Shown here piece after piece: positions 1-6,904 of a stretch of 7,066 nt of DNA. How positions within the stretch are numbered: position 1 is the stretch's first letter; each line of letters starts with the position of its first letter. A model generated the notes under the pieces. That model searched no databases. It saw only the letters and a program-made list of their open reading frames with translations, and was not told the DNA's origin. This DNA comes from UBA3537 sp038106885 (lineage in GTDB: Bacteria > Bacteroidota > Bacteroidia > Flavobacteriales > Flavobacteriaceae). Position numbers and translations under genes: made by a program. The DNA is taken from the NCBI GenBank assembly GCA_038106885.1, contig JAYNFX010000052.1:1-7066 (forward strand). Reading direction: 5' to 3'.

Positions 1-56
1 CCTTAAAAAAGTATTATGTTTTGTCAAATAACGACTATTATCAGATTTTATTATCG

Positions 57-64
57 TAATTTTG
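57..64 (+). promoter_or_regulatory. Putative -7 box of the porU promoter (TAATTTTG)
   Basis: TAATTTTG matches the Bacteroidota -7 consensus TAnnTTTG exactly. It would place transcription start near base 70, giving a leader of roughly 45 bases before the ATG at 117. No TTG -33 element lies at the usual 17-23 base spacing; the nearest TTG, at 21-23, is 33 bases away. Only half of the promoter signature is therefore present. In an AT-rich region such an octamer can occur by chance. Confidence 0.4.
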
Positions 65-116
65 AAATTACTTGAATTTAATTATAATAAGAAGTAAAAT
101 AGCCCGTTTAGTTTTC

Positions 117-3100
117 ATGAAAAAAATTTCAATAATTTTATTCAATATTCTTTTTGTTATTTTGTCACATTCGCAAGAAGAAAATTTTGTGATTAAATGG
201 GTTGGAGCAAAAACATTCAAAACATCAAGCTCAGAAATTAAACTTCCAAATTTTCAAAAGGAAAACTACAATTATTCCAATAACAAAGGTCTAACTTTCA
301 CTGCATTTTCTAGTAAGCTTAACAATTATTCAATAAATCAGTTATATATTTCAAATGTTGTAACCCAAACAATTTCAGAAACTGAACTTAAAGATTTGAA
401 ATCTGATTTAATTCCAAATCAAATAGAATATTTTATAAATGAATCTCTTGCTAGAAATAAAAAACTTATAACAATAGAAATATCACCAATTTTTTTTGAG
501 AATGGAACCTTAAAAAAACTAATAAGTTTTAGTTTGTCAGTAAATAATTTATCTGAAAATGAATCTAAAAAAATTAATAATCAAATTCTCAATTCAGCTT
601 TAAGCACTGGCCAGTGGTACAGGTTTAAAATAGATACAACAGGTGTTTATAAGCTTGATAAAAGTTTTTTTAATTCATTAGGTATAAATGTTCAAAATTT
701 GAATCCAAAAAAAATAAAGGTGTATGGACATGGAGGAAAATCATTGCCTTTGAAAAATAGCGAAACTGTTTCATATGATTTAATTCAAAATGCTGTTAAG
801 TTTATTGGTGAGGATGACGGAATTTTCAATAATGAAGATTATTTACTATTCTACGCTATAGGACCAAAGTACTATAACCCTGACAATGACTCACATATTA
901 ACCCGTACAGTAATGACGCCTATTATTATATTAAACTTAGTAATGAAAATGGTCTAAGAATGTCTCCTGCTGATGAACCAAGCAACTCAGCAAATACTTC
1001 TTTTACAACTTTTCATGACTATGCTTTTGTAGAAAAAGACGAATATAACATTGGTAAAATGGGACGGAGATGGTTTGGTCATCGGTTCTTTTTCGAAAAT
1101 GCCAGAACATTTAATTTTAATATGCCAAATCTAATCACGTCAAGCCCACTGAAATTAAAAGTTTTAGTTGCTGCAACTGCAGAATCATCAACATCGATGG
1201 AAATAAAGGTAAATAACAACATAGTTGATAATTTAACTTTAGCTTCTGTTGAAGATGGAATTCTTGCAACCGAAAGTGTATTTAATAATAATGTTGAAAG
1301 CGCAACAGATAATATTTCCGTTGATTTGTATTATAATAATAATGGTAATCCTTCTGCGTCAGCTTATTTAGACTACATAGCTATTGAAGCTGAGAGAGAG
1401 CTTATTTACTTAGGAAATCAGTTCCAATTTAAACATAACGATATAGCGCTTCAATCTGGTGTTGGACAGTTCGTGATTTCTAATGCTTCAACATTGGAAG
1501 AAATATGGGATATTAGCAACCCTTACAACCCCAAATTTTACCTTAATAGCGAAGGTAATAATGAATTTATTTTCAAATTTAATATGGGTAATGATAAGAA
1601 ATACCAAGTCATTACAACACAAGATACTTACACTCCAACTCTTGTTTCTAATAGAACTGTAAGTAATCAAAACTTAAAGGGCACTATATTTCTAAATGAG
1701 CAAGGACAATTTGAAGACATTGACTATTTAATTATCACGCCCGCTGTATTAAAAACTCAATCCGATCGACTAGCAAATATTAATAGAGAGGTAAATAATT
1801 TAAATGTAAAAGTTGTCACTCTTGAATCAATTTACGCTGAGTTTAGTTCAGGAATGCAAGACGTTTCTGGAATAAGAAATTTTGTAAAATATGTTTATGA
1901 AAACTCAAGTAATGAAAATGAAAAGCTAAAATATTTGTGTCTTTTTGGGGATGCCTCATTTGATTACAAAAACAGAACTCCTCAAAACACAAATATCTCA
2001 CCGTCTTGGATGTCTATTGATAGTTTCAGTTTAACAAGTTCATTTATTTCTGATGATTTTTTTGGAATGATGGATTCAAATGAAGGAACAATGATAAGTG
2101 CTGATAAACTAGATATTGCAGTAGGTAGGATTTTAGCTGACTCTCCTATTCAAGCTAATCAAATGATTGATAAAATAGAATCTTATTATAATGAAGAAGC
2201 GTATGGAAATTGGCGTAATAATTTTTTATTAATTTCAGACGATGTTGATAAATTAAGTGACAGATCATTACAAGAAACAACTGATTTAATTGCAGAAAAT
2301 GTAAAAGATTCAAAACCTTTTATTAATGTTGAAAAAATTCATACAGATACTTATTCCCAACAAACCTCATCCGGTGGAAGTAGATATCCGCAGGTAAACG
2401 AAGCTATTTTCGATGCTTTAGAAGTTGGCGCTGTTGTTGTTAACTATTTTGGTCACGGAGGAGAAGATGGATTAGCCTTAGAAAGGATTTTTGATAAAAT
2501 TAATGCACAGGAACTAAATAATCCGAATAAGTTAAGTTGCTTTGTAACGGTGACTTGTGAATACACAAAATTTGATAATCCCCTGAGAAAAACAGCAGGT
2601 GAATACTTATACTGGAATAATAACGGAGGTGCAATTAGTTTAATCACTACAACTAGACAAATTTTTATAAATGTTGGGGTAGCATTTAATACAACTTTAA
2701 GTCAATATTTATTTGACTATGAAAATAGTCAAACTATCAGTATGGCAGAAGCTTTAAGACTGACTAAAAATGATCCAGCGGTAACTAATATTGAACAACG
2801 CAGATTAGTGTTTTTCATAGGAGATCCTGCAATGAAATTACCTCTTGCAGCTCCAGATATAATCACAACAAAATTGAATAACCAAGACATATCTAATAAT
2901 AGTCTAATTCTTAATGCTTTAAGTCCTGCCAAAATTGAAGGCTTTGTTTCTAATACTGAAGGTATGGCATTAAATGATTACAATGGAATATTAGTTGCAA
3001 CTGTATACGACAAAAATATACAAAGATCTACCTTGGGAAATGATGGTGTTACACTGGATGGACAACTAATAACAATGGATTATGAATCACTAGGTGAGGT

Positions 3101-3956
3101 GATCTTTAGAGGTCAAGTATCAGTTGAAAACGGAGAATTTGAAATTAATTTTATAGTTCCAAGAGATATTGAAATTGCCGAAGGAAATGGTAAAATAAGT
3201 TACTATTCAAAAACTGAGAATCCATTATCAGATAAAAGAGGCTACAGTTATGAAATAAAGATTGGAGGAGTTAATTTAAATGCTCCAGAGGATAACACCG
3301 GACCTGATATAAAATTATTTATGAACGATGAAAGTTTTATTTCTGGAGGAATAACTAATGAAAATCCTGTTTTGATAGCAAAATTATTTGATGAAAGTGG
3401 AATTAATACCTCGAGTGGTGTTGGTCACGATATTGTTGCAATTATTGACGGAGATGAAACAAACCCTTATGTTTTAAATGATTACTATGTAGCAGATTTG
3501 GACAGTTATCAAAGTGGATCTCTTAGCTATCCATTAAGAAATTTATCTCCTGGTCTACACACATTATCTCTAAAAGCATGGGATGTTTACAACAATTCTT
3601 CAACCAAAGAAATTCAATTCATAGTTTACGATCAAAATGAAAGTTTAAAGCTAACTAATGTATTGAATTATCCTAATCCATTTATAAATTACACTGAATT
3701 TTGGTTCAACCACAATAGTTCTGGTATTTTAGACGTTAGTATACAAATATTTACAATATCAGGTAAATTGATTAAAACTATTATAGGACAAACAAATTCC
3801 TCAGGAGTAAGTTCTCTTTCAAGAAATATAACCTGGGATGGTACCGATGATTATGGTAGCAAAATTGGAAAAGGAGTTTATATTTACAAACTCAAAGTAA
3901 AGTCTCAATTGACTGGGCTTAACTCCGAAAAAATAGAAAAACTTGTAATCCTTTAA
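117..3956 (+). CDS. porU: Type IX secretion system C25-family sortase PorU
   Basis: This encodes a 1279-residue PorU, the surface peptidase that removes the C-terminal sorting domain from T9SS cargo; in Porphyromonas it also joins cargo to anionic LPS. Residues 1-19 form a signal peptide (MKKISIILFNILFVILSHS) with likely cleavage before Gln20. An N-terminal segment carries the WYRFKIDTTGVYKL motif (W167), followed by beta-rich sequence. The peptidase C25 domain spans about 535-910, with putative catalytic His780 (NYFGHGGEDG) and Cys814 (VTCEYTKFDNP), and ends near IGDPAMKLP. Ig-like regions follow; the one from about 1059 (NTGPDIKLFMND, SGINTSSGVGHDI, LKAWDVYNN) is typical of PorU. A FlgD-like C-terminal domain runs from YPNPF (1185-1189) through WDGTDDYG to GVYIYKL. 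I chose ATG 117 over TTG 72 because it begins directly at the signal peptide and leaves room for a leader after the -7 box at 57-64. There is no Shine-Dalgarno sequence, as usual in this phylum. It ends in tandem stops (TAATAA), 36 bases before porV. Length fits flavobacterial PorU as I recall it and is longer than the P. gingivalis protein. It looks intact. Confidence 0.95.
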   Translation: MKKISIILFNILFVILSHSQEENFVIKWVGAKTFKTSSSEIKLPNFQKENYNYSNNKGLTFTAFSSKLNNYSINQLYISNVVTQTISETELKDLKSDLIPNQIEYFINESLARNKKLITIEISPIFFENGTLKKLISFSLSVNNLSENESKKINNQILNSALSTGQWYRFKIDTTGVYKLDKSFFNSLGINVQNLNPKKIKVYGHGGKSLPLKNSETVSYDLIQNAVKFIGEDDGIFNNEDYLLFYAIGPKYYNPDNDSHINPYSNDAYYYIKLSNENGLRMSPADEPSNSANTSFTTFHDYAFVEKDEYNIGKMGRRWFGHRFFFENARTFNFNMPNLITSSPLKLKVLVAATAESSTSMEIKVNNNIVDNLTLASVEDGILATESVFNNNVESATDNISVDLYYNNNGNPSASAYLDYIAIEAERELIYLGNQFQFKHNDIALQSGVGQFVISNASTLEEIWDISNPYNPKFYLNSEGNNEFIFKFNMGNDKKYQVITTQDTYTPTLVSNRTVSNQNLKGTIFLNEQGQFEDIDYLIITPAVLKTQSDRLANINREVNNLNVKVVTLESIYAEFSSGMQDVSGIRNFVKYVYENSSNENEKLKYLCLFGDASFDYKNRTPQNTNISPSWMSIDSFSLTSSFISDDFFGMMDSNEGTMISADKLDIAVGRILADSPIQANQMIDKIESYYNEEAYGNWRNNFLLISDDVDKLSDRSLQETTDLIAENVKDSKPFINVEKIHTDTYSQQTSSGGSRYPQVNEAIFDALEVGAVVVNYFGHGGEDGLALERIFDKINAQELNNPNKLSCFVTVTCEYTKFDNPLRKTAGEYLYWNNNGGAISLITTTRQIFINVGVAFNTTLSQYLFDYENSQTISMAEALRLTKNDPAVTNIEQRRLVFFIGDPAMKLPLAAPDIITTKLNNQDISNNSLILNALSPAKIEGFVSNTEGMALNDYNGILVATVYDKNIQRSTLGNDGVTLDGQLITMDYESLGEVIFRGQVSVENGEFEINFIVPRDIEIAEGNGKISYYSKTENPLSDKRGYSYEIKIGGVNLNAPEDNTGPDIKLFMNDESFISGGITNENPVLIAKLFDESGINTSSGVGHDIVAIIDGDETNPYVLNDYYVADLDSYQSGSLSYPLRNLSPGLHTLSLKAWDVYNNSSTKEIQFIVYDQNESLKLTNVLNYPNPFINYTEFWFNHNSSGILDVSIQIFTISGKLIKTIIGQTNSSGVSSLSRNITWDGTDDYGSKIGKGVYIYKLKVKSQLTGLNSEKIEKLVIL

Positions 3957-3971
3957 TAATATTTATATTTG
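3943..3971 (+). promoter_or_regulatory. Putative porV promoter, TTG-N18-TATATTTG
   Basis: TTG at 3943-3945 and TATATTTG at 3964-3971 are separated by 18 bases. This matches the flavobacterial primary sigma-factor consensus (TTG, 17-23 bases, TAnnTTTG) in both boxes and in spacing. The -33 element lies in the last codons of porU and the -7 box lies in the 36-base gap. Transcription would start near 3977, about 15 bases ahead of the porV ATG at 3993. It is the only complete two-box promoter I found in the window. It would let porV be transcribed independently of porU, but only the sequence supports it. Confidence 0.55.
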
Positions 3972-3992
3972 TCTGAACCTAACAACAAGAAA

Positions 3993-5276
3993 ATGATTAA
4001 CAAAAAACTCGTCGCTCCAATCAGGTTTTTAATTTTTACAATAATTTTAATTTTTCCCACAAAAAATATTTTTAGTCAAACCCATATTGAACCAAATCCA
4101 GATTCAAGAGTAATTACAACTGGAGTTCCTTTTTTGTTAATTGCATCAGATGCTCGAGCTGCAGGATTAGGAGACATGGGTGTAGCTACATCCGTGGATA
4201 CATATTCACAGCAATGGAATCCATCGAAATATGCATTCTCTGAAACTAAGTCAGGTTTTGGAATAAGCTATACTCCTTATTTAAGTAAATTAGTTAATGA
4301 TATATTTTTAGCGAATGTGACTTATTTTAACAGGATTAGTGAAAGAAGTGCATTTGCTGCCAGTTTCAAATATTTCTCATTAGGTGAAATTGAGTTAAGA
4401 GAAACTGAGTTTGATCTAGGAATTATTGAAAAACCAAATGAACTTACATTTGATGTCTCATATGCCCTAAGACTATCTGATCAATTTTCAATGTCAGTTG
4501 CACTAAGGTACTTAAGATCAGATTTGAAAATACAAGCACTCGATCCAAATGCCAAATCTGCAGGTTCATTCGGAGTTGATATATCAGGATTTTACCAGGG
4601 TGAAGAAGTTGCATATAATGACTTCAATGGCCGTTGGAGAGGTGGATTTGCCTTACAAAATATTGGACCAAAATTAAAATATGATGATGCTGGTCGTGAA
4701 AACTTCTTACCAACAAATTTAAGACTTGGAGGAGGGTTTGATTTTATATTCGATTTTTATAATAAATTAAGTGTTACTGCAGAAGTTACAAAATTACTTG
4801 TACCCACACCACCTGTTTACGGAACTGAATTTAATTATTTTGATGCAAATGGAAATGGGGTTTATGATCCAGAAAATGGTACAGATAGCACAAATACAGA
4901 TACAGCAGGTCAAATCATTAATAATAACGTAATAATTGACGGTCAAGATCCAAATGTAGGTTTCGTTCAAGGAATTTTTCAATCATTTGGTGATGCTCCG
5001 GGAGGATTTAGTGAGGAGTTAGATGAATTCACTTGGGCATTAAGTGCAGAATATTTATACCAAGATTCTTTTGCGCTAAGAGCAGGATACTTTAACGAGA
5101 ACGAAACTAAAGGAGCTCGTAAATTTTTCTCTCTGGGTGCTGGATTTAAATACTCTACAATAGATATTGATATGTCTTATTTATTTTCTGCTTCAAAAGT
5201 TCAAAGTCCACTGGAAAATACTTTGAGATTTTCTTTATCATTTAACATAGGACAAGGTGAATACTTAGAATACTAA
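3993..5276 (+). CDS. porV: Type IX secretion system outer-membrane protein PorV (LptO)
   Basis: This encodes a 427-residue outer-membrane beta-barrel of the FadL-like PorV family. PorV is the T9SS shuttle that takes C-terminal-domain cargo from the translocon and hands it to the PorU sortase. Residues 1-28 form a signal peptide with a hydrophobic core (FLIFTIILIFP) and likely cleavage at IFS|Q. Recognisable family segments are TTGVPFLLIASDARAAGLGD, QQWNPSKYAF, the GIFQSFGDAPGGFSEEL stretch before the last strands, and the C-terminal YLFSASKVQSPLENTLRFSL. The remainder alternates polar and hydrophobic residues, as barrel strands do. Near residues 284-298 there is an acidic DANGNGVYD insert-like loop. 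I chose ATG 3993 because the alternative TTG at 3969 falls inside the likely -7 box and would add eight polar residues before the signal peptide. There is no Shine-Dalgarno sequence. It lies directly after porU, its functional partner, and 49 bases before cdd. Confidence 0.93.
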   Translation: MINKKLVAPIRFLIFTIILIFPTKNIFSQTHIEPNPDSRVITTGVPFLLIASDARAAGLGDMGVATSVDTYSQQWNPSKYAFSETKSGFGISYTPYLSKLVNDIFLANVTYFNRISERSAFAASFKYFSLGEIELRETEFDLGIIEKPNELTFDVSYALRLSDQFSMSVALRYLRSDLKIQALDPNAKSAGSFGVDISGFYQGEEVAYNDFNGRWRGGFALQNIGPKLKYDDAGRENFLPTNLRLGGGFDFIFDFYNKLSVTAEVTKLLVPTPPVYGTEFNYFDANGNGVYDPENGTDSTNTDTAGQIINNNVIIDGQDPNVGFVQGIFQSFGDAPGGFSEELDEFTWALSAEYLYQDSFALRAGYFNENETKGARKFFSLGAGFKYSTIDIDMSYLFSASKVQSPLENTLRFSLSFNIGQGEYLEY

Positions 5277-5296
5277 AGCTATTCTTTTGTTAATTT

Positions 5297-5304
5297 TTTA
5301 TTTG
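5297..5304 (+). promoter_or_regulatory. Weak -7-like box ahead of cdd (TTTATTTG)
   Basis: TTTATTTG differs from the Bacteroidota -7 consensus TAnnTTTG at one position, the second base, and lies 21 bases before the cdd ATG. No TTG is found at a suitable distance upstream. The porV-cdd gap is only 49 bases and holds no clear terminator. Read-through from porV is therefore at least as likely as separate initiation here. Confidence 0.15.
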
Positions 5305-5325
5305 AAAAAATACACCAAATAATAT

Positions 5326-5811
5326 ATGAGCAAGAAAATCAATGTAAATATTGAGCTTGATTTATTTAATTCAACTGATGATTTAAATTATGAGACTCAA
5401 AATCTTATGAAAATTGCTCAAAAAGTACGTTTAAAAGCTTATGCCCCTTATTCAAATTTTTTAGTTGGTGCTGCATTATTACTTGAAAATGGAGAGATAA
5501 TATCTGGAAATAATCAAGAAAATGCAGCCTATCCCTCTGGATTATGCGCTGAAAGAACAGCAATTTTTTACGCCCACTCAAAATTTCCAAAACAAAAGAT
5601 ATTAAAAATGGCTATTTGCGCTGGATCTAAATCGAAGGATACCAATAAGCCCATACCTCCTTGTGGATCGTGCAGACAAGCATTAGTAGAATATGAAAAA
5701 ATACAAAATAGCCCAATAGAGCTTTATTTTATGGGAACTAAAGGAGAAATCGCATATTCAAAATCTGTCGAAAATATTCTACCATGGTTGTTTGATAATA
5801 AATGGCTATAA
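5326..5811 (+). CDS. cdd: Cytidine deaminase (homotetrameric type)
   Basis: This encodes a 161-residue zinc enzyme that converts cytidine and deoxycytidine to uridine and deoxyuridine in pyrimidine salvage, in the cytoplasm. The substrate-side motif YAPYSNFLVGAAL spans residues 39-51. The NQENAAYPSGLCAER block gives zinc ligand Cys74 and catalytic proton-shuttle Glu76, with nucleoside-binding residues Asn63 and Glu65 by analogy with the family. PPCGSCRQ gives zinc ligands Cys113 and Cys116. Three cysteine ligands and a short single-domain chain point to the tetrameric class rather than the longer dimeric E. coli type. Compared with the roughly 136-residue Bacillus enzyme it has about 20-25 extra N-terminal residues before the first conserved helix (around LMKIAQKVRLKAY). 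The ATG used is the only one in frame ahead of the conserved core apart from Met28, which lies inside that helix. It is probably co-transcribed with porV. No functional tie to its neighbours is evident. Confidence 0.95.
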   Translation: MSKKINVNIELDLFNSTDDLNYETQNLMKIAQKVRLKAYAPYSNFLVGAALLLENGEIISGNNQENAAYPSGLCAERTAIFYAHSKFPKQKILKMAICAGSKSKDTNKPIPPCGSCRQALVEYEKIQNSPIELYFMGTKGEIAYSKSVENILPWLFDNKWL

Positions 5812-5829
5812 ATTTTTAATTAAAAATTT
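5810..5829 (+). terminator. 20-base perfect AT-only palindrome after cdd, possible weak terminator
   Basis: The arms AAATTTTTAA (5810-5819) and TTAAAAATTT (5820-5829) are exact reverse complements. The left arm begins with the last two bases of the cdd TAA stop. In RNA it could fold into an AU-only hairpin, but there is no GC clamp and no following U-run. It is therefore a poor intrinsic terminator by classical rules. It separates cdd from the putative pdhA promoter at 5864-5871, which is where a transcription boundary would be expected. A protein-binding palindrome is an alternative, and in AT-rich sequence part of the symmetry may be chance. Confidence 0.3.
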
Positions 5830-5863
5830 CCAACTTCCCTTTTCTGATTAGCATTCAAAGTGT

Positions 5864-5871
5864 TATTTTTG
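5864..5871 (+). promoter_or_regulatory. Putative -7 box of the pdhA promoter (TATTTTTG)
   Basis: TATTTTTG matches TAnnTTTG exactly and sits in the 91-base cdd-pdhA gap. It would place transcription start near 5877, about 25 bases ahead of the pdhA ATG at 5903. No exact TTG -33 element exists 17-23 bases upstream; TTTTCTG at 5840-5846 is the nearest approximation. The position after the palindrome at 5810-5829 supports a new transcription unit for pdhA-pdhC. Confidence 0.4.
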
Positions 5872-5902
5872 TACCCACATTACTATAACCTATTGTAGAC
5901 AA

Positions 5903-6901
5903 ATGCAAGAAATAACCAAAGACACCTATTTAGATTGGTACGAGAACATGATGTTTTGGCGTAAGTTTGAAGACAAACTTGCAGCTGTTTACATACAGCA
6001 AAAAGTAAGAGGATTTCTTCATTTGTATAATGGCCAAGAGGCTGTTCTTGCTGGAGCTTTACACGCAATGGATCTTTCTAAGGACAAAATGATAACTGCA
6101 TATAGAAATCACGTGCAACCCATTGGTATGGGCGTTGATCCAAGAAAAGTCATGGCAGAATTATATGGCAAAGCAACTGGTACATCACAAGGCCTAGGAG
6201 GATCAATGCATATTTTTTCTAAAGAACATGGCTTTTATGGTGGGCACGGAATTGTTGGAGGTCAAATTCCTTTAGGCGCTGGTATGGCATTTGGAGATAA
6301 GTATAACGAAACTGGTGCAGTTACATTATGCTTTTTTGGTGATGGAGCTGCTAGACAAGGTTCTCTACACGAAACATTCAACATGGCTATGAATTGGAAA
6401 CTTCCTGTAGTGTTTGTTTGTGAAAACAATGGATATGCTATGGGAACTTCGGTTGAGCGAACAGCAAACCATACTGATATATGGAAGTTAGGTTTAGGCT
6501 ATGAAATGCCATGTGGTCCAGTTGATGGAATGAGTCCAGTAAAAGTTGCTGAAGCATTTGACGAAGCTATTCAGCGTGCTAGAAGAGGTGATGGTCCAAC
6601 TTTCCTAGAAATGAAAACATATCGATATAGAGGACATTCAATGAGTGATGCTCAACACTATAGAACAAAAGATGAAGTCAAAGAATATCAAAAAATTGAC
6701 CCGATTACTCAAGTCAAAGATATTATTTTAAATAATAATTATGCCACTGAGGATGATATTAAAACAATCAACTCTAGAGTAAAAGAATTAGTTTCTGAAT
6801 GTGAAAAGTTTGCTGAAGAATCCCCATTCCCTGATAAAAGCCTTATGTATGATGCTGTTTATGAGCAGGAAGATTATCCATTTTTAAAACATAAACTATA
6901 A
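5903..6901 (+). CDS. pdhA: Pyruvate dehydrogenase E1 component, alpha subunit
   Basis: This encodes a 332-residue E1-alpha, which with E1-beta uses thiamine diphosphate to decarboxylate pyruvate and reductively acetylate the lipoyl arm of E2, feeding acetyl-CoA to the TCA cycle. The family motif HLYNGQEA spans 40-47. YRNH (67-70) and GGSMHIF (99-105) follow. The thiamine-diphosphate motif runs from GDG (146-148) to ENN (174-176); Asp147, Asn176 and Tyr178 are the expected Mg/cofactor contacts by alignment with the human enzyme. The C-terminal loop YRYRGHSMSDAQHYRTKDE (from 240) is the conserved active-site loop: Ser246 corresponds to the mammalian kinase site 1, while the site-2 serine is replaced by His252. 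This reads as pyruvate-type E1-alpha rather than a fused E1. Length is normal for a heterotetramer subunit. The ATG follows an A-rich, Shine-Dalgarno-free leader. The E2 gene begins 3 bases after the stop. E1-beta is not in the window and is not directly downstream. Confidence 0.95.
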   Translation: MQEITKDTYLDWYENMMFWRKFEDKLAAVYIQQKVRGFLHLYNGQEAVLAGALHAMDLSKDKMITAYRNHVQPIGMGVDPRKVMAELYGKATGTSQGLGGSMHIFSKEHGFYGGHGIVGGQIPLGAGMAFGDKYNETGAVTLCFFGDGAARQGSLHETFNMAMNWKLPVVFVCENNGYAMGTSVERTANHTDIWKLGLGYEMPCGPVDGMSPVKVAEAFDEAIQRARRGDGPTFLEMKTYRYRGHSMSDAQHYRTKDEVKEYQKIDPITQVKDIILNNNYATEDDIKTINSRVKELVSECEKFAEESPFPDKSLMYDAVYEQEDYPFLKHKL

Positions 6902-6904
6902 GAT

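Noticed and set aside
1..56. Possible 3' end of an upstream gene such as gldJ
   Set aside because: gldJ often precedes porU in flavobacteria, but every + strand frame here is short and stops early, and nothing recognisable as GldJ is present, so no partial gene can be supported.
1488..2932. Open frames of about 60-67 codons on the - strand inside porU
   Set aside because: They lie antisense to an intact, well-conserved gene, have no recognisable domain and no plausible start context.
3969..3992. TTG 3969 as the porV start codon
   Set aside because: It overlaps the likely -7 box at 3964-3971 and would prepend polar residues (MSEPNNKK) to an otherwise normal signal peptide that starts at ATG 3993.
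4794..6068. Short - strand open frames inside porV (4794-4982), cdd (5405-5590) and across the pdhA start (5883-6068)
   Set aside because: Each is antisense to a confidently identified gene, and the translations look like composition artefacts (Ile/Cys-rich or Gln/Leu-rich).
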